This document shows, piece after piece, positions 1 through 6,687 of a stretch of 9,371 nucleotides of DNA. The position numbers were made by a program, and so were the translations under genes. Each line of letters opens with the position of its first letter. Position 1 is the stretch's first letter. This DNA is from Mageeibacillus sp. UBA1193 (GTDB lineage Bacteria > Bacillota > Clostridia > Saccharofermentanales > Saccharofermentanaceae): contig DBYF01000004.1 in NCBI GenBank assembly GCA_002310155.1, positions 17,114 through 26,484 of the forward strand. Direction: 5' to 3'. The notes beneath the pieces were generated by a model, which was given only the letters and a program-made list of their open reading frames with translations, had not been told where the DNA came from and ran no database searches.

Positions 1-513
1 GGACATGAAACGGATTTTACGATCTGTGATTTCTGTTCAGATCTTCGCGCTCCGACACCTTCCGCGGCTGCTGAACTTGTTATGCCGAATAAAGACGAAG
101 TGCTTGCCCGTCTCGATACATCTGACGGTAAACTGGCACTGGCAATGAGAAATTACCTGAATGCAAAAAGACATCAGTGGGACAGCCTGACGAAGCACAG
201 AGCGCTTCTTGCCCCACAGTTCCGTATCGAGAAAGAGATGCAGAGATGCGATATCCTGACGGGGAAACTCAATGAGAAGATGTCCGCATCTTATGAGAAA
301 AAGAAAAGTGCTTTTACCGCGGATCTGGCGAAACTCGGAGCTCTTGATCCGATGAAAGTCCTGCTTCGAGGGTACTCCCGTGTTACTGATAAAGAGGGTA
401 AAACAGTAGATTCTGTAAAATGTGTTAATATAAAAGATGAGGTCTTGATCTCAGTCTCGGACGGATTGCTCCGTTCCGTAGTCACATCGGTCGAGAATAA
501 AGAGGGTAAGTAA
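1..513 (+). CDS. xseA: Exodeoxyribonuclease VII large subunit, C-terminal part (5' truncated by window)
   Basis: This is the last 170 residues of the catalytic large subunit of exonuclease VII, which degrades single-stranded DNA to oligonucleotides in the cytoplasm. The reading frame is open from base 1, so the gene starts upstream of the window. Residues 1-26 carry the conserved catalytic-domain signature (GHETDFTICDF, then DLRAPTPSAAAE). Residues from about 27 to 120 are rich in Lys, Glu, Leu and Arg, as expected for the helical extension that holds small subunits in this family. Near the end is the family's RGYSRVT strand (from residue 123) and a terminal V-SDG segment. About 97 residues separate the AAAEL end from RGYSRVT, which seems short compared with the E. 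coli and B. subtilis proteins as I remember them. The stop lies 1 nt before xseB, its obligate partner. Confidence 0.95.
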   Translation, partial: GHETDFTICDFCSDLRAPTPSAAAELVMPNKDEVLARLDTSDGKLALAMRNYLNAKRHQWDSLTKHRALLAPQFRIEKEMQRCDILTGKLNEKMSASYEKKKSAFTADLAKLGALDPMKVLLRGYSRVTDKEGKTVDSVKCVNIKDEVLISVSDGLLRSVVTSVENKEGK

Positions 514-514
514 A

Positions 515-745
515 ATGGCAGACAAAAGTAAAGATATGACGTATGAGCAGGCGGTCGCCGAGCTCGAAGAGATCATCAGAAAACTCGAATCCGGTGAAGC
601 ATCCCTGGATGATTCTATCGCGCTTTATTCCCGCGGTATGGAACTTTCCAAGTTCTGTAAAGACAAGCTGGATGCAATCGAGAAGAAGATCAGTATCCTT
701 GGCCAGGATGGCAAGAGTGAGAGTGCTTTTGGAGAAGAACTATGA
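515..745 (+). CDS. xseB: Exodeoxyribonuclease VII small subunit
   Basis: This 76-residue protein is the small, non-catalytic subunit of exonuclease VII, several copies of which bind the helical extension of XseA. The family signature is clear: TYEQAVAELEEIIRKLESGE near residues 9-28, followed by the L-D-S-I-LY-RGMEL stretch typical of XseB. The length is normal. The ATG follows the xseA stop by 1 nt, and AGAGGG at 501-506 inside xseA serves as ribosome binding site with 8-nt spacing. Its stop overlaps the ispA start in an ATGA arrangement, suggesting coupled translation. An overlapping ORF in another frame (543-749) has no recognisable features and was discarded. Confidence 0.96.
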   Translation: MADKSKDMTYEQAVAELEEIIRKLESGEASLDDSIALYSRGMELSKFCKDKLDAIEKKISILGQDGKSESAFGEEL

Positions 746-1644
746 GTGAGAAGATCTCGTTTTTTATGAAGAAATATCAGGAGCGTATCGAAGAACTGCT
801 CCTCGCTGTTTTCCCGGAAGAACTGGCTGAAGATCCGACCGTTAAGGCGGCGATGTACAGCCTCCTTGCAGGTGGTAAACGTATCCGTCCGGTACTGATG
901 TATATGGTCGCAGATATGCTCCATCTCGATCTTTCCGTTGTCGATGATTTCGCCGTTTCCATGGAAATGGTCCATACATATTCTCTGATCCATGACGATC
1001 TTCCGTGCATGGATGATGACTGCCTGAGAAGAGGCAAGCCGACCTGCCACATCGCGCACGGGGAGGCATTTGCGCTTCTTGCCGGTGATGCACTTCTGAA
1101 CCGTGCATTCGAGCGTGTGCTCACTGCGGTTTCGAAGAATGCGAAGACAGCTTCCGCAGCTTCGTATTTTGCCGAGAATACCGGTATTCTCGGTATGATC
1201 GGCGGTCAGAGTATCGATCTGTCCTCTGAAGGAAAGAAGATCGACACGGGCCGTCTCTGTGAACTCCACGAAAAGAAGACAGGTGCGCTGATCAACGCTT
1301 CCTGCCTGATCCCATATCTCATCTATGCTGCTGAAAATGGTGAAGATCGTAAGCTTTATGATCTGATTCACCGTTTCTCCGCGGGAACCGGTCTGGGATT
1401 CCAGATCAAGGATGATCTTCTTGATGTTCAGGCCGATGAACAGGTCCTCGGGAAAAGCACCGGTAAGGATGAGAGAGACAGTAAGTCGACGTTTGTTACT
1501 GTTTTCGGCGAGAAAAGTGCGCAGAAGATGCTGGATGATACATACGCAGATGTATATGACGCTCTTGATGAGCTTTCGTCCCTCGGCTGGGATGTTACCG
1601 CTCTTCGTCAGTTCAGTGATGTTCTGCAGAATCGAGTACAGTAA
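742..1644 (+). CDS. ispA: Farnesyl diphosphate synthase (polyprenyl synthetase family)
   Basis: This 300-residue protein is a cytoplasmic prenyltransferase that condenses isopentenyl diphosphate with allylic diphosphates, most likely making farnesyl diphosphate (C15) for undecaprenyl phosphate and other isoprenoids. The first aspartate-rich motif is DDLPCMDDD at residues 85-93, with the Pro-Cys insertion typical of bacterial FPP synthases, followed by LRRGKPTCH. The substrate-binding GGKRIRP motif lies near residues 44-50. The second aspartate-rich motif, DDLLD, is at 224-228 within FQIKDDLLDV. KSTGKDERDSKSTFV follows, matching the family's C-terminal K-T region. The ATG overlaps the xseB stop, with GGAG at 731-734 as ribosome binding site. 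Product chain length is inferred from family resemblance; geranylgeranyl synthesis is not excluded. Confidence 0.94.
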   Translation: MSEKISFFMKKYQERIEELLLAVFPEELAEDPTVKAAMYSLLAGGKRIRPVLMYMVADMLHLDLSVVDDFAVSMEMVHTYSLIHDDLPCMDDDCLRRGKPTCHIAHGEAFALLAGDALLNRAFERVLTAVSKNAKTASAASYFAENTGILGMIGGQSIDLSSEGKKIDTGRLCELHEKKTGALINASCLIPYLIYAAENGEDRKLYDLIHRFSAGTGLGFQIKDDLLDVQADEQVLGKSTGKDERDSKSTFVTVFGEKSAQKMLDDTYADVYDALDELSSLGWDVTALRQFSDVLQNRVQ

Positions 1645-1647
1645 GAT

Positions 1648-3525
1648 ATGAAACCGACACCGATACTGGATACAATTAAATCCCCAGAGGATGTAGCGAA
1701 GCTTGATTCTACGCAGCGTAAACAGCTCGCGGAAGAACTTCGTGAATTCATCGTTGACCGTGTAAGTAAGAACGGCGGACACCTGGCTTCGAACCTGGGT
1801 GTGGTCGATCTGACAGTCGCGCTTCTTTCTGAGTTTCAGCCGCCTCATGACCAGATCGTATGGGACGTTGGCCATCAGGCCTACGCATATAAGATCCTGA
1901 CGGGAAGAAAAGACAGATTTGATACGCTTCGCCAGTATGGCGGAATCACGGGCTTCCCGAAGATCAGCGAGAGTAAGTATGATGCTTTTGGTGTCGGACA
2001 CAGTAGTACATCTGTATCTGCCGCACTCGGACTTCTTCGTGCCAAGAAGCTGAAGAATGATGACGGACATGTTATCGCGGTGATCGGTGATGGTGCCATG
2101 ACCGGTGGTATGGCATTTGAAGGCCTGAACGATACAGGTCACTTCAGTGAGAACCTGACGGTCATTCTGAACGATAACGAAATGTCGATCGATAAGAATG
2201 TCGGAGGTCTTTCAAGAGCTTTCGCCAACCTCCGTTCTTCCACGAGCTACATTAAGGCCAAGAGCCGCGTAGAACGTTTTCTTCTCCATATTCCGCTTAT
2301 CGGAAAGCCGATCGCCAGACTGATCCGTATGATCAAGACCTGGTTCCGACTTCTGATCAGAAGAAACGCGCCGGTTATTTTCGAGGATCTCGGATTCCGG
2401 TATTTCGGACCTTTTGACGGACACAATATCGATCTTCTGAGAAAGAAACTGAAGATCGCCAAGGCAATTGATGGTCCGGTCCTGATCCATATCGTTACAA
2501 AGAAGGGTAAAGGTTATTCTTTTGCAGAAGAAAACCCGTCCGCATATCACGGCGTATCTCCGTTTGATAAAGATAAGGGCGTTCAGCCTTCGTCGTCAAT
2601 GAGCTTTACTAACTGTTTCTCTGATTCTGTCGTTCGTATCGGAAAGGAACATGAGGAAGTTGTTGCGATCTGTGCGGCGATGATGACCAGTACGGGTCTG
2701 GCGAACTTCAGAAAACATATGAAACTCCGTTTCTTCGATGTCGGTATTGCTGAAGAACACGCAGTAACAATGGCTGCCGGTATGGCAGTCAACGGTTTTG
2801 TTCCTGTTGTGGCACTGTATTCGACATTCGCCCAGCGCGCATATGACCAGCTTCTGCATGATGTATGTCTGCAGAACCTTCATATGGTCCTGGCACTTGA
2901 CCGTGCAGGTATCGTCGGAGCCGATGGTATGACGCATCAGGGTATCTACGATATCTCCATGATGCTCTCCATGCCGAATGTTATGCTGCTCTCTCCCTGT
3001 AACTTTGCGGAACTTGACCGTATGCTCGAGTATGCTGTAGTTGAGGGTAAGAATCTTGTCGCTGTGAGATATCCTCGTGGAGGTCAGAGCGATATTCTTG
3101 AAAAGATCCCATCTGAGCCGGGAATTGGTCCGCGTGTGATCAGAGAAGGTGAAGAAGTTGCGATACTTGCGCTCGGCATCATGTGCGAGCAGGCACTCAT
3201 CGCCGCTGCAGAACTCGAAAAGAGCGGGATCAATGCCCGTGTTATCGATGTCCGCTGCGTGAAGCCGTGTGATGTCTCGACCTGGAAAGAACTTCTTGAC
3301 GGCATTAAGGATGTAGTTACGATCGAAGATGGCATTGCCCAGTCCGGATTCGGATCTTACCTGCTTTCTAATCTGGAAGAATCCGGTGAAATGGGCGAGA
3401 TCCGGAATTTCAAGATGCTTGGCGTATCAGATCATCCGCTGATCGCTGGTAACCGTAAACTGCTTCTTGAAAAGGAACACATGGACGAGAAGACGATCGT
3501 TGAAACAGTCCTTTCCTGGCGTTGA
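1648..3525 (+). CDS. dxs: 1-deoxy-D-xylulose-5-phosphate synthase
   Basis: This 625-residue thiamine-diphosphate enzyme condenses pyruvate and glyceraldehyde 3-phosphate, the first step of the MEP isoprenoid pathway. It feeds the prenyl synthase encoded just upstream. Visible motifs: GGHLASNLGVVDLTVAL, with active-site His45; DVGHQAYAYKILTGR; the TPP/Mg motif GDGAMTGG at 147-154, closing at Asn177 in LNDNE; YFGPFDGHN; and GIAEEHAV, where Glu369 aligns with the catalytic Glu of transketolase-type enzymes. GADGMTHQG and AVRYPRGG follow in the second half. Length is normal (about 620). The start is 3 nt after the ispA stop. I see no convincing Shine-Dalgarno sequence in the preceding 20 nt, so translation may be coupled to ispA. 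The gene ends with tandem stops TGA TAG. Confidence 0.96.
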   Translation: MKPTPILDTIKSPEDVAKLDSTQRKQLAEELREFIVDRVSKNGGHLASNLGVVDLTVALLSEFQPPHDQIVWDVGHQAYAYKILTGRKDRFDTLRQYGGITGFPKISESKYDAFGVGHSSTSVSAALGLLRAKKLKNDDGHVIAVIGDGAMTGGMAFEGLNDTGHFSENLTVILNDNEMSIDKNVGGLSRAFANLRSSTSYIKAKSRVERFLLHIPLIGKPIARLIRMIKTWFRLLIRRNAPVIFEDLGFRYFGPFDGHNIDLLRKKLKIAKAIDGPVLIHIVTKKGKGYSFAEENPSAYHGVSPFDKDKGVQPSSSMSFTNCFSDSVVRIGKEHEEVVAICAAMMTSTGLANFRKHMKLRFFDVGIAEEHAVTMAAGMAVNGFVPVVALYSTFAQRAYDQLLHDVCLQNLHMVLALDRAGIVGADGMTHQGIYDISMMLSMPNVMLLSPCNFAELDRMLEYAVVEGKNLVAVRYPRGGQSDILEKIPSEPGIGPRVIREGEEVAILALGIMCEQALIAAAELEKSGINARVIDVRCVKPCDVSTWKELLDGIKDVVTIEDGIAQSGFGSYLLSNLEESGEMGEIRNFKMLGVSDHPLIAGNRKLLLEKEHMDEKTIVETVLSWR

Positions 3526-3531
3526 TAGTGC

Positions 3532-3554
3532 TTTTATAGCTATGGTTTATAAAA
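3532..3554 (+). terminator. AT-only stem-loop after dxs, possible weak terminator
   Basis: TTTTATA at 3532-3538 is complementary to TATAAAA at 3548-3554 across a 9-nt loop, six bases after the dxs stop. It is followed by TTT only. The stem has no G-C pairs and the T-run is short, so as an intrinsic terminator it would be weak. Its position right after an operon's last gene is the main argument for it. Confidence 0.2.
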
Positions 3555-3569
3555 TTTCGCATATATCAT

Positions 3570-3607
3570 AATGCATAAATGTTCAGATTTCTGTATAATT
3601 AATAGCA
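3570..3607 (+). promoter_or_regulatory. Candidate tandem ARG boxes (ArgR operator)
   Basis: Compared with the E. coli-type ARG box WNTGAATWWWWATTCANW, bases 3570-3587 (core TGCATAAATGTTCA at 3572-3585) match at 12 of 14 core positions, and the flanks also fit. A second, weaker box with core 3592-3605 matches at 10 of 14 positions. Centre-to-centre distance is 20 bp, the helical-phase spacing known for paired ARG boxes. The first box covers the -35 candidate and the second covers the TATAAT. The encoded ArgR downstream makes autorepression an obvious hypothesis. The AT-rich context raises the chance of a false match. Confidence 0.42.
3572..3599 (+). promoter_or_regulatory. Candidate sigma-70-type promoter for nadK-argR-recN
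   Basis: A perfect TATAAT -10 hexamer lies at 3594-3599. The best -35 candidate is the weak TGCATA at 3572-3577 with a 16-bp spacer. A transcript would start near 3606, about 60 nt before the nadK ATG. The region is AT-rich and sits in the only sizeable gap between dxs and nadK. The -10 is convincing, the -35 is not, so the promoter may need activation or be weak. Confidence 0.5.
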
Positions 3608-3616
3608 TGTTGGGAT

Positions 3617-3638
3617 AAGCCGGTAAGTGATCCGGCTT
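3617..3638 (+). other. GC-containing hairpin in the nadK leader
   Basis: AAGCCGG at 3617-3623 pairs perfectly with CCGGCTT at 3632-3638 across an 8-nt loop. It would lie about 12 nt into the predicted nadK transcript and ends 14 nt before the AAGGAG ribosome binding site at 3653-3658. The downstream bases are GTATTTGG, not a T-run, so it is not a standard intrinsic terminator. It might protect the 5' end, adjust translation, or define the 3' end of readthrough from dxs. Confidence 0.4.
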
Positions 3639-3667
3639 GTATTTGGAATGGAAAGGAGATCCTTGCC

Positions 3668-4543
3668 ATGAGATTCGGATTTGCTATAAATGAGGAGAAA
3701 GACCCGAACTTCGCCTTTTCCTCGTACGCAATCGATGTTATTAAGAAGAAGGGCGGAAGTGTCGTTCTTTCAAACATCTATGCAGGAACAACGCTGAAAG
3801 ATATTCCGGATATCGAATTCGGTACATATGAAGGATGTGACATCCTCTTTTCACTCGGTGGAGACGGTACATTCCTTCGTGCCGCACAGAATAATCTCAA
3901 GTACGGAGTGCCGGTGATCGGTGTTAATCTCGGAAGTATCGGATTTCTCACTGAGATCCACAAGGATGATTTTGAGGATGCGGTCGACCGCCTTCTGGCA
4001 AAGCAGTTTACGCTCGAGAAGAGAACTCAGCTGGATGTAACTCTTCTTTCCAAAGACGGAGTCGTTAAAGAGAAAGGCGTCTGTCTGAATGACGCTGTCG
4101 TTGCCCGTGGCGCGAATCTTCACGTAGTTTCTCTCGATCTTCTGATCGATCATGACCACGTCGAACGTCTCTCCGGTGATGGCGTTATCCTTTCTACGGC
4201 GACTGGTTCTACGGCTTACTGTCTTGCGGCCGGCGGCCCGATCGTTAAGCCTGAACTGGATATCTTTATGGTTACTCCGATCTGTCCGCATACACTCCAT
4301 AACCGTTCGTATATCGTTTCCGGTGACAGTACGATCGAGATCATCATCGAGCGTTTCTCGGAGCCTCCGATCCTTTCCCTGGATGGACGCCCGAATATTG
4401 AGCTTGCTTATCACGACAGGATCCTTATCAGGAAGTCTGAGCAGGATGTTATCGTGGCAAAACTCGGATATAAGAATTTCTATCAGACCGTAAGACAGAA
4501 GATCCGTGCAAGAGGTAGTTTCTATGAAGATGGCGAAAAATGA
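3668..4543 (+). CDS. nadK: NAD kinase
   Basis: This 291-residue cytoplasmic enzyme phosphorylates NAD to NADP, using ATP or polyphosphate in this family. The diagnostic GGDGT motif is at residues 64-68 (LFSLGGDGTFLRAA), with the catalytic Asp66. GVNLGSIGFLTEI follows. LNDAVV at 140-145 has Asn141-Asp142, where many NAD kinases have Asn-Glu. GDGVILSTATGSTAY occupies about 170-184 and provides the NAD-binding loop, followed by AAGGPIV. LSLDGR near the C-terminus is also typical. AAGGAG at 3653-3658 sits 9 nt before the ATG. It is the first gene of a probable nadK-argR-recN transcript and its last 20 nt overlap the argR start. In many Clostridia the tlyA gene precedes it; here it does not. Confidence 0.96.
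   Translation: MRFGFAINEEKDPNFAFSSYAIDVIKKKGGSVVLSNIYAGTTLKDIPDIEFGTYEGCDILFSLGGDGTFLRAAQNNLKYGVPVIGVNLGSIGFLTEIHKDDFEDAVDRLLAKQFTLEKRTQLDVTLLSKDGVVKEKGVCLNDAVVARGANLHVVSLDLLIDHDHVERLSGDGVILSTATGSTAYCLAAGGPIVKPELDIFMVTPICPHTLHNRSYIVSGDSTIEIIIERFSEPPILSLDGRPNIELAYHDRILIRKSEQDVIVAKLGYKNFYQTVRQKIRARGSFYEDGEK
4511..4516 (+). promoter_or_regulatory. Ribosome binding site that sets the argR start
   Basis: AGAGGT lies inside the end of nadK and is 7 nt upstream of the ATG at 4524. The upstream in-frame GTG at 4506 would leave no room for this site, and the ATG at 4530 would be 13 nt away. The ATG at 4524 is therefore preferred. Confidence 0.7.
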
Positions 4544-5000
4544 ACGACAGGAAGCTATGCTGCGTCTGGTCCGCGCGAAAGAGATCAGCACGCAGGAAGA
4601 ACTGGCAAAAGAACTTGAAGCTGCAGGCTGGCAGGTAACTCAGGCCACAGTATCCCGAGATATCAAAGATCTTGGGATCATCAAGGTAACTCTTCCTTCC
4701 GGTGGAACGAAATACAGTGTTCTGGACCGTACCGGTGATGTTGCTCCGGGAAGACTCCTTTCCGTATTTGCTCACTCCGTGTTATCTACGGATGTTGCTA
4801 TGAATCTTGTTGTCATCCGTACGCTTCCGGGTATGGCGAATGCTGCGGCTTCCGCGCTGGACTCGATCCACCTGTCCGGTGTAGTCGGATCTATTGCCGG
4901 TGATGATACGGTGTTCGTTGCCACACCCAGCCCTGAGGATGCTCTCGCGATCCAGGCGACGATCAGGGATATGAATAATCGGATCAATACCGATATCTAA
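4524..5000 (+). CDS. argR: Arginine repressor
   Basis: This 158-residue protein is the hexameric arginine-dependent DNA-binding regulator (ArgR/AhrC family) that represses arginine biosynthesis genes and can activate catabolic ones. Residues 1-70 form the winged-helix domain, with TQATVSRDIKDLGIIKV around 39-55; Ser44-Arg45 is the recognition-helix pair conserved in the family. The C-terminal domain (about 75-158) carries oligomerisation and arginine-binding sequences, including LPGMANAAASALD and GSIAGDDTVFVA with GDD at 126-128. Length is typical (about 150-156). The longer frame from GTG 4506 would add six residues with no family support. The gene overlaps nadK by 20 nt and precedes recN by 11 nt, matching the Firmicutes order. 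A candidate operator for it lies before nadK, at 3570-3607. Confidence 0.95.
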   Translation: MKMAKNERQEAMLRLVRAKEISTQEELAKELEAAGWQVTQATVSRDIKDLGIIKVTLPSGGTKYSVLDRTGDVAPGRLLSVFAHSVLSTDVAMNLVVIRTLPGMANAAASALDSIHLSGVVGSIAGDDTVFVATPSPEDALAIQATIRDMNNRINTDI

Positions 5001-5011
5001 GAGAGGTTTTC

Positions 5012-6685
5012 GTGTTAATCAGTCTGACGATACAGGATTTTGCCATAGTTGAGTATGCATCCTTTACTCCGGGAAAAGGACTGAATATCCTTACCGGTGA
5101 AACGGGCGCAGGTAAATCTCTTATCATTGACGCGATCAGTGCTCTTCTGGGGCATCGTATCGGCCGTGACTATGTCCGTAAGGACTCCGATAAGGCCGTG
5201 ATCGAAGCGGTCTTTGACGGTATTTCCGAAGTTATACCGAAGTCTGTACTTGATGAATTCGGCATCGAAGTCGAGGATGATACGCTTATCCTACTTCGTG
5301 AGATCAGTAAAGACGGCAGAAGTATCGTACGTATCAACGGGAGAACGATGCCGGTATCTGTTCTTAAGTCGATCGGTTCTTATCTCATCGATATCCATGG
5401 CCAGCATGACCAGCAGACGATCTTCGACAGTTCCAAGCATCTTGGTATCCTGGATGATTATTCCGGCGAGGAACTGACACCCCATATCGCTGCTTTCTCC
5501 GAAAAACTCAATGAGTACCGCGAGATCCTTCAGATCAGAAAACAATATGAGACGGATCCGGAGAAGAGCCGTCAGATGCAGGATCTTCTGAAGTATCAGA
5601 TCAAAGAGATCGAGGACGGTGCTTTTTCCGAAGGAGAAGAGGAAGAACTCGTCGAGAAACTCAAGGTCCTCAAGCAGGAGGAGAAGAGAAGATTCCACCT
5701 TTCCTATGTTCAGGGAGCCCTGTCTACAGATGACTCGGAATCTCCGTTGTCTGCGCTTCAGACAGCTGTCGAGCATTTGGATGCCCTTACTGCGATCGAT
5801 CCGTCATTTTCAGAGAATGCACAGCAGCTCCGATCTGTCGTTATGGATCTGGAAGGTATGAGAGATACGATCTGTGGGGAAGAAGCCAATTCCCTGGAAT
5901 CTTATGATGAGGTCGAAGCCCGTCTTGAGAAGCTTCGCGGCTGTACTGTTAAGTATGGCGGCAGCGTCTCGTCCATGAACGAGTTTCTGGAAGATGCGAA
6001 GAAGCGTCTGGATATGCTTCAGGAAGGCGATACGAAGATCAAACAGCTCAATATTGAGCGTGCCCATGTAGAGAAAGAACTTGTCGCGCTGGCGGACAAG
6101 ATCCATGAGATACGTGAGAAAGCCGGAAAGCAGCTTTCTGCTGATATTGTTTCTGAGGTGCAGTTCCTGGGACTCTCCAACGCGACTTTTGATGTCTCAT
6201 TTACTAAACGTCCGAAAGAACGTTTCTTCAGTAAGACCGGCTATGATGAAGTCGAGTTCCTGTTCTCGGCAAATAAGGGCGAAGACCTTAAACCGCTGTC
6301 GAAGACTGCTTCCGGCGGTGAAGCGGCACGAATCATGCTCGCGATCAAGACGATCCTGGCAAGAGCAGACGCGACACCTGTCCTTATCTTCGATGAAGTT
6401 GACTCCGGCATTTCGGGTGAAGCAGCCAAGGCTGTTTCCCAGTCCATGAAGAAGCTCTCGCAGTTCCATCAGGTTTTCTGTGTCACGCATATGGGGCAGA
6501 TCGCAGCGGCTGCAGACCAGCATTTTTTTATCTCCAAGGATCAGAGCGGTGAGAGGACGAAGACGAATGTCGAAGAACTCGATGAGAACGGCCGTGTATT
6601 TGAGGTGGCAAGACTTCTGTCCGGTAATTCCGGTGATGTTCAGTCACAGATCCTGGCTAAGAACCTGATTCTGGAAAGACGATAG
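5012..6685 (+). CDS. recN: DNA repair protein RecN
   Basis: This 557-residue SMC-like ATPase acts on double-strand breaks in the cytoplasm during recombination repair. It starts with GTG, preceded by AGAGG at 5002-5006 with 5-nt spacing; the translated N-terminus MLISLTIQDFAIVE matches the family start. Walker A is GETGAGKS at residues 29-36. GQHDQQ from 130 is the conserved segment before the first coiled coil. A central Glu/Lys/Leu-rich coiled-coil region spans roughly 150-370. The ABC signature core SGGE is at 434-437, and Walker B is VLIFDEVDSGI from 457, with Asp461-Glu462. VTHMGQIAA, with His493, follows; other RecN proteins often have VTHLPQ there. Length is normal. It is the last gene of the nadK-argR-recN group, and its stop is 2 nt from that of the convergent gene. 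Confidence 0.96.
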   Translation: MLISLTIQDFAIVEYASFTPGKGLNILTGETGAGKSLIIDAISALLGHRIGRDYVRKDSDKAVIEAVFDGISEVIPKSVLDEFGIEVEDDTLILLREISKDGRSIVRINGRTMPVSVLKSIGSYLIDIHGQHDQQTIFDSSKHLGILDDYSGEELTPHIAAFSEKLNEYREILQIRKQYETDPEKSRQMQDLLKYQIKEIEDGAFSEGEEEELVEKLKVLKQEEKRRFHLSYVQGALSTDDSESPLSALQTAVEHLDALTAIDPSFSENAQQLRSVVMDLEGMRDTICGEEANSLESYDEVEARLEKLRGCTVKYGGSVSSMNEFLEDAKKRLDMLQEGDTKIKQLNIERAHVEKELVALADKIHEIREKAGKQLSADIVSEVQFLGLSNATFDVSFTKRPKERFFSKTGYDEVEFLFSANKGEDLKPLSKTASGGEAARIMLAIKTILARADATPVLIFDEVDSGISGEAAKAVSQSMKKLSQFHQVFCVTHMGQIAAAADQHFFISKDQSGERTKTNVEELDENGRVFEVARLLSGNSGDVQSQILAKNLILERR

Positions 6686-6687
6686 TA

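Noticed and set aside
625..2142. 505-codon open frame on the minus strand across xseB, ispA and dxs
   Set aside because: It lies antisense to three confidently assigned genes, its translation has no recognisable domain and looks like the complement of biased codons, and no ribosome binding site was evident.
3851..4591. 246-codon open frame on the minus strand opposite nadK
   Set aside because: Complete NAD kinase and the argR start occupy the plus strand, and the antisense translation is low-quality sequence without motifs.
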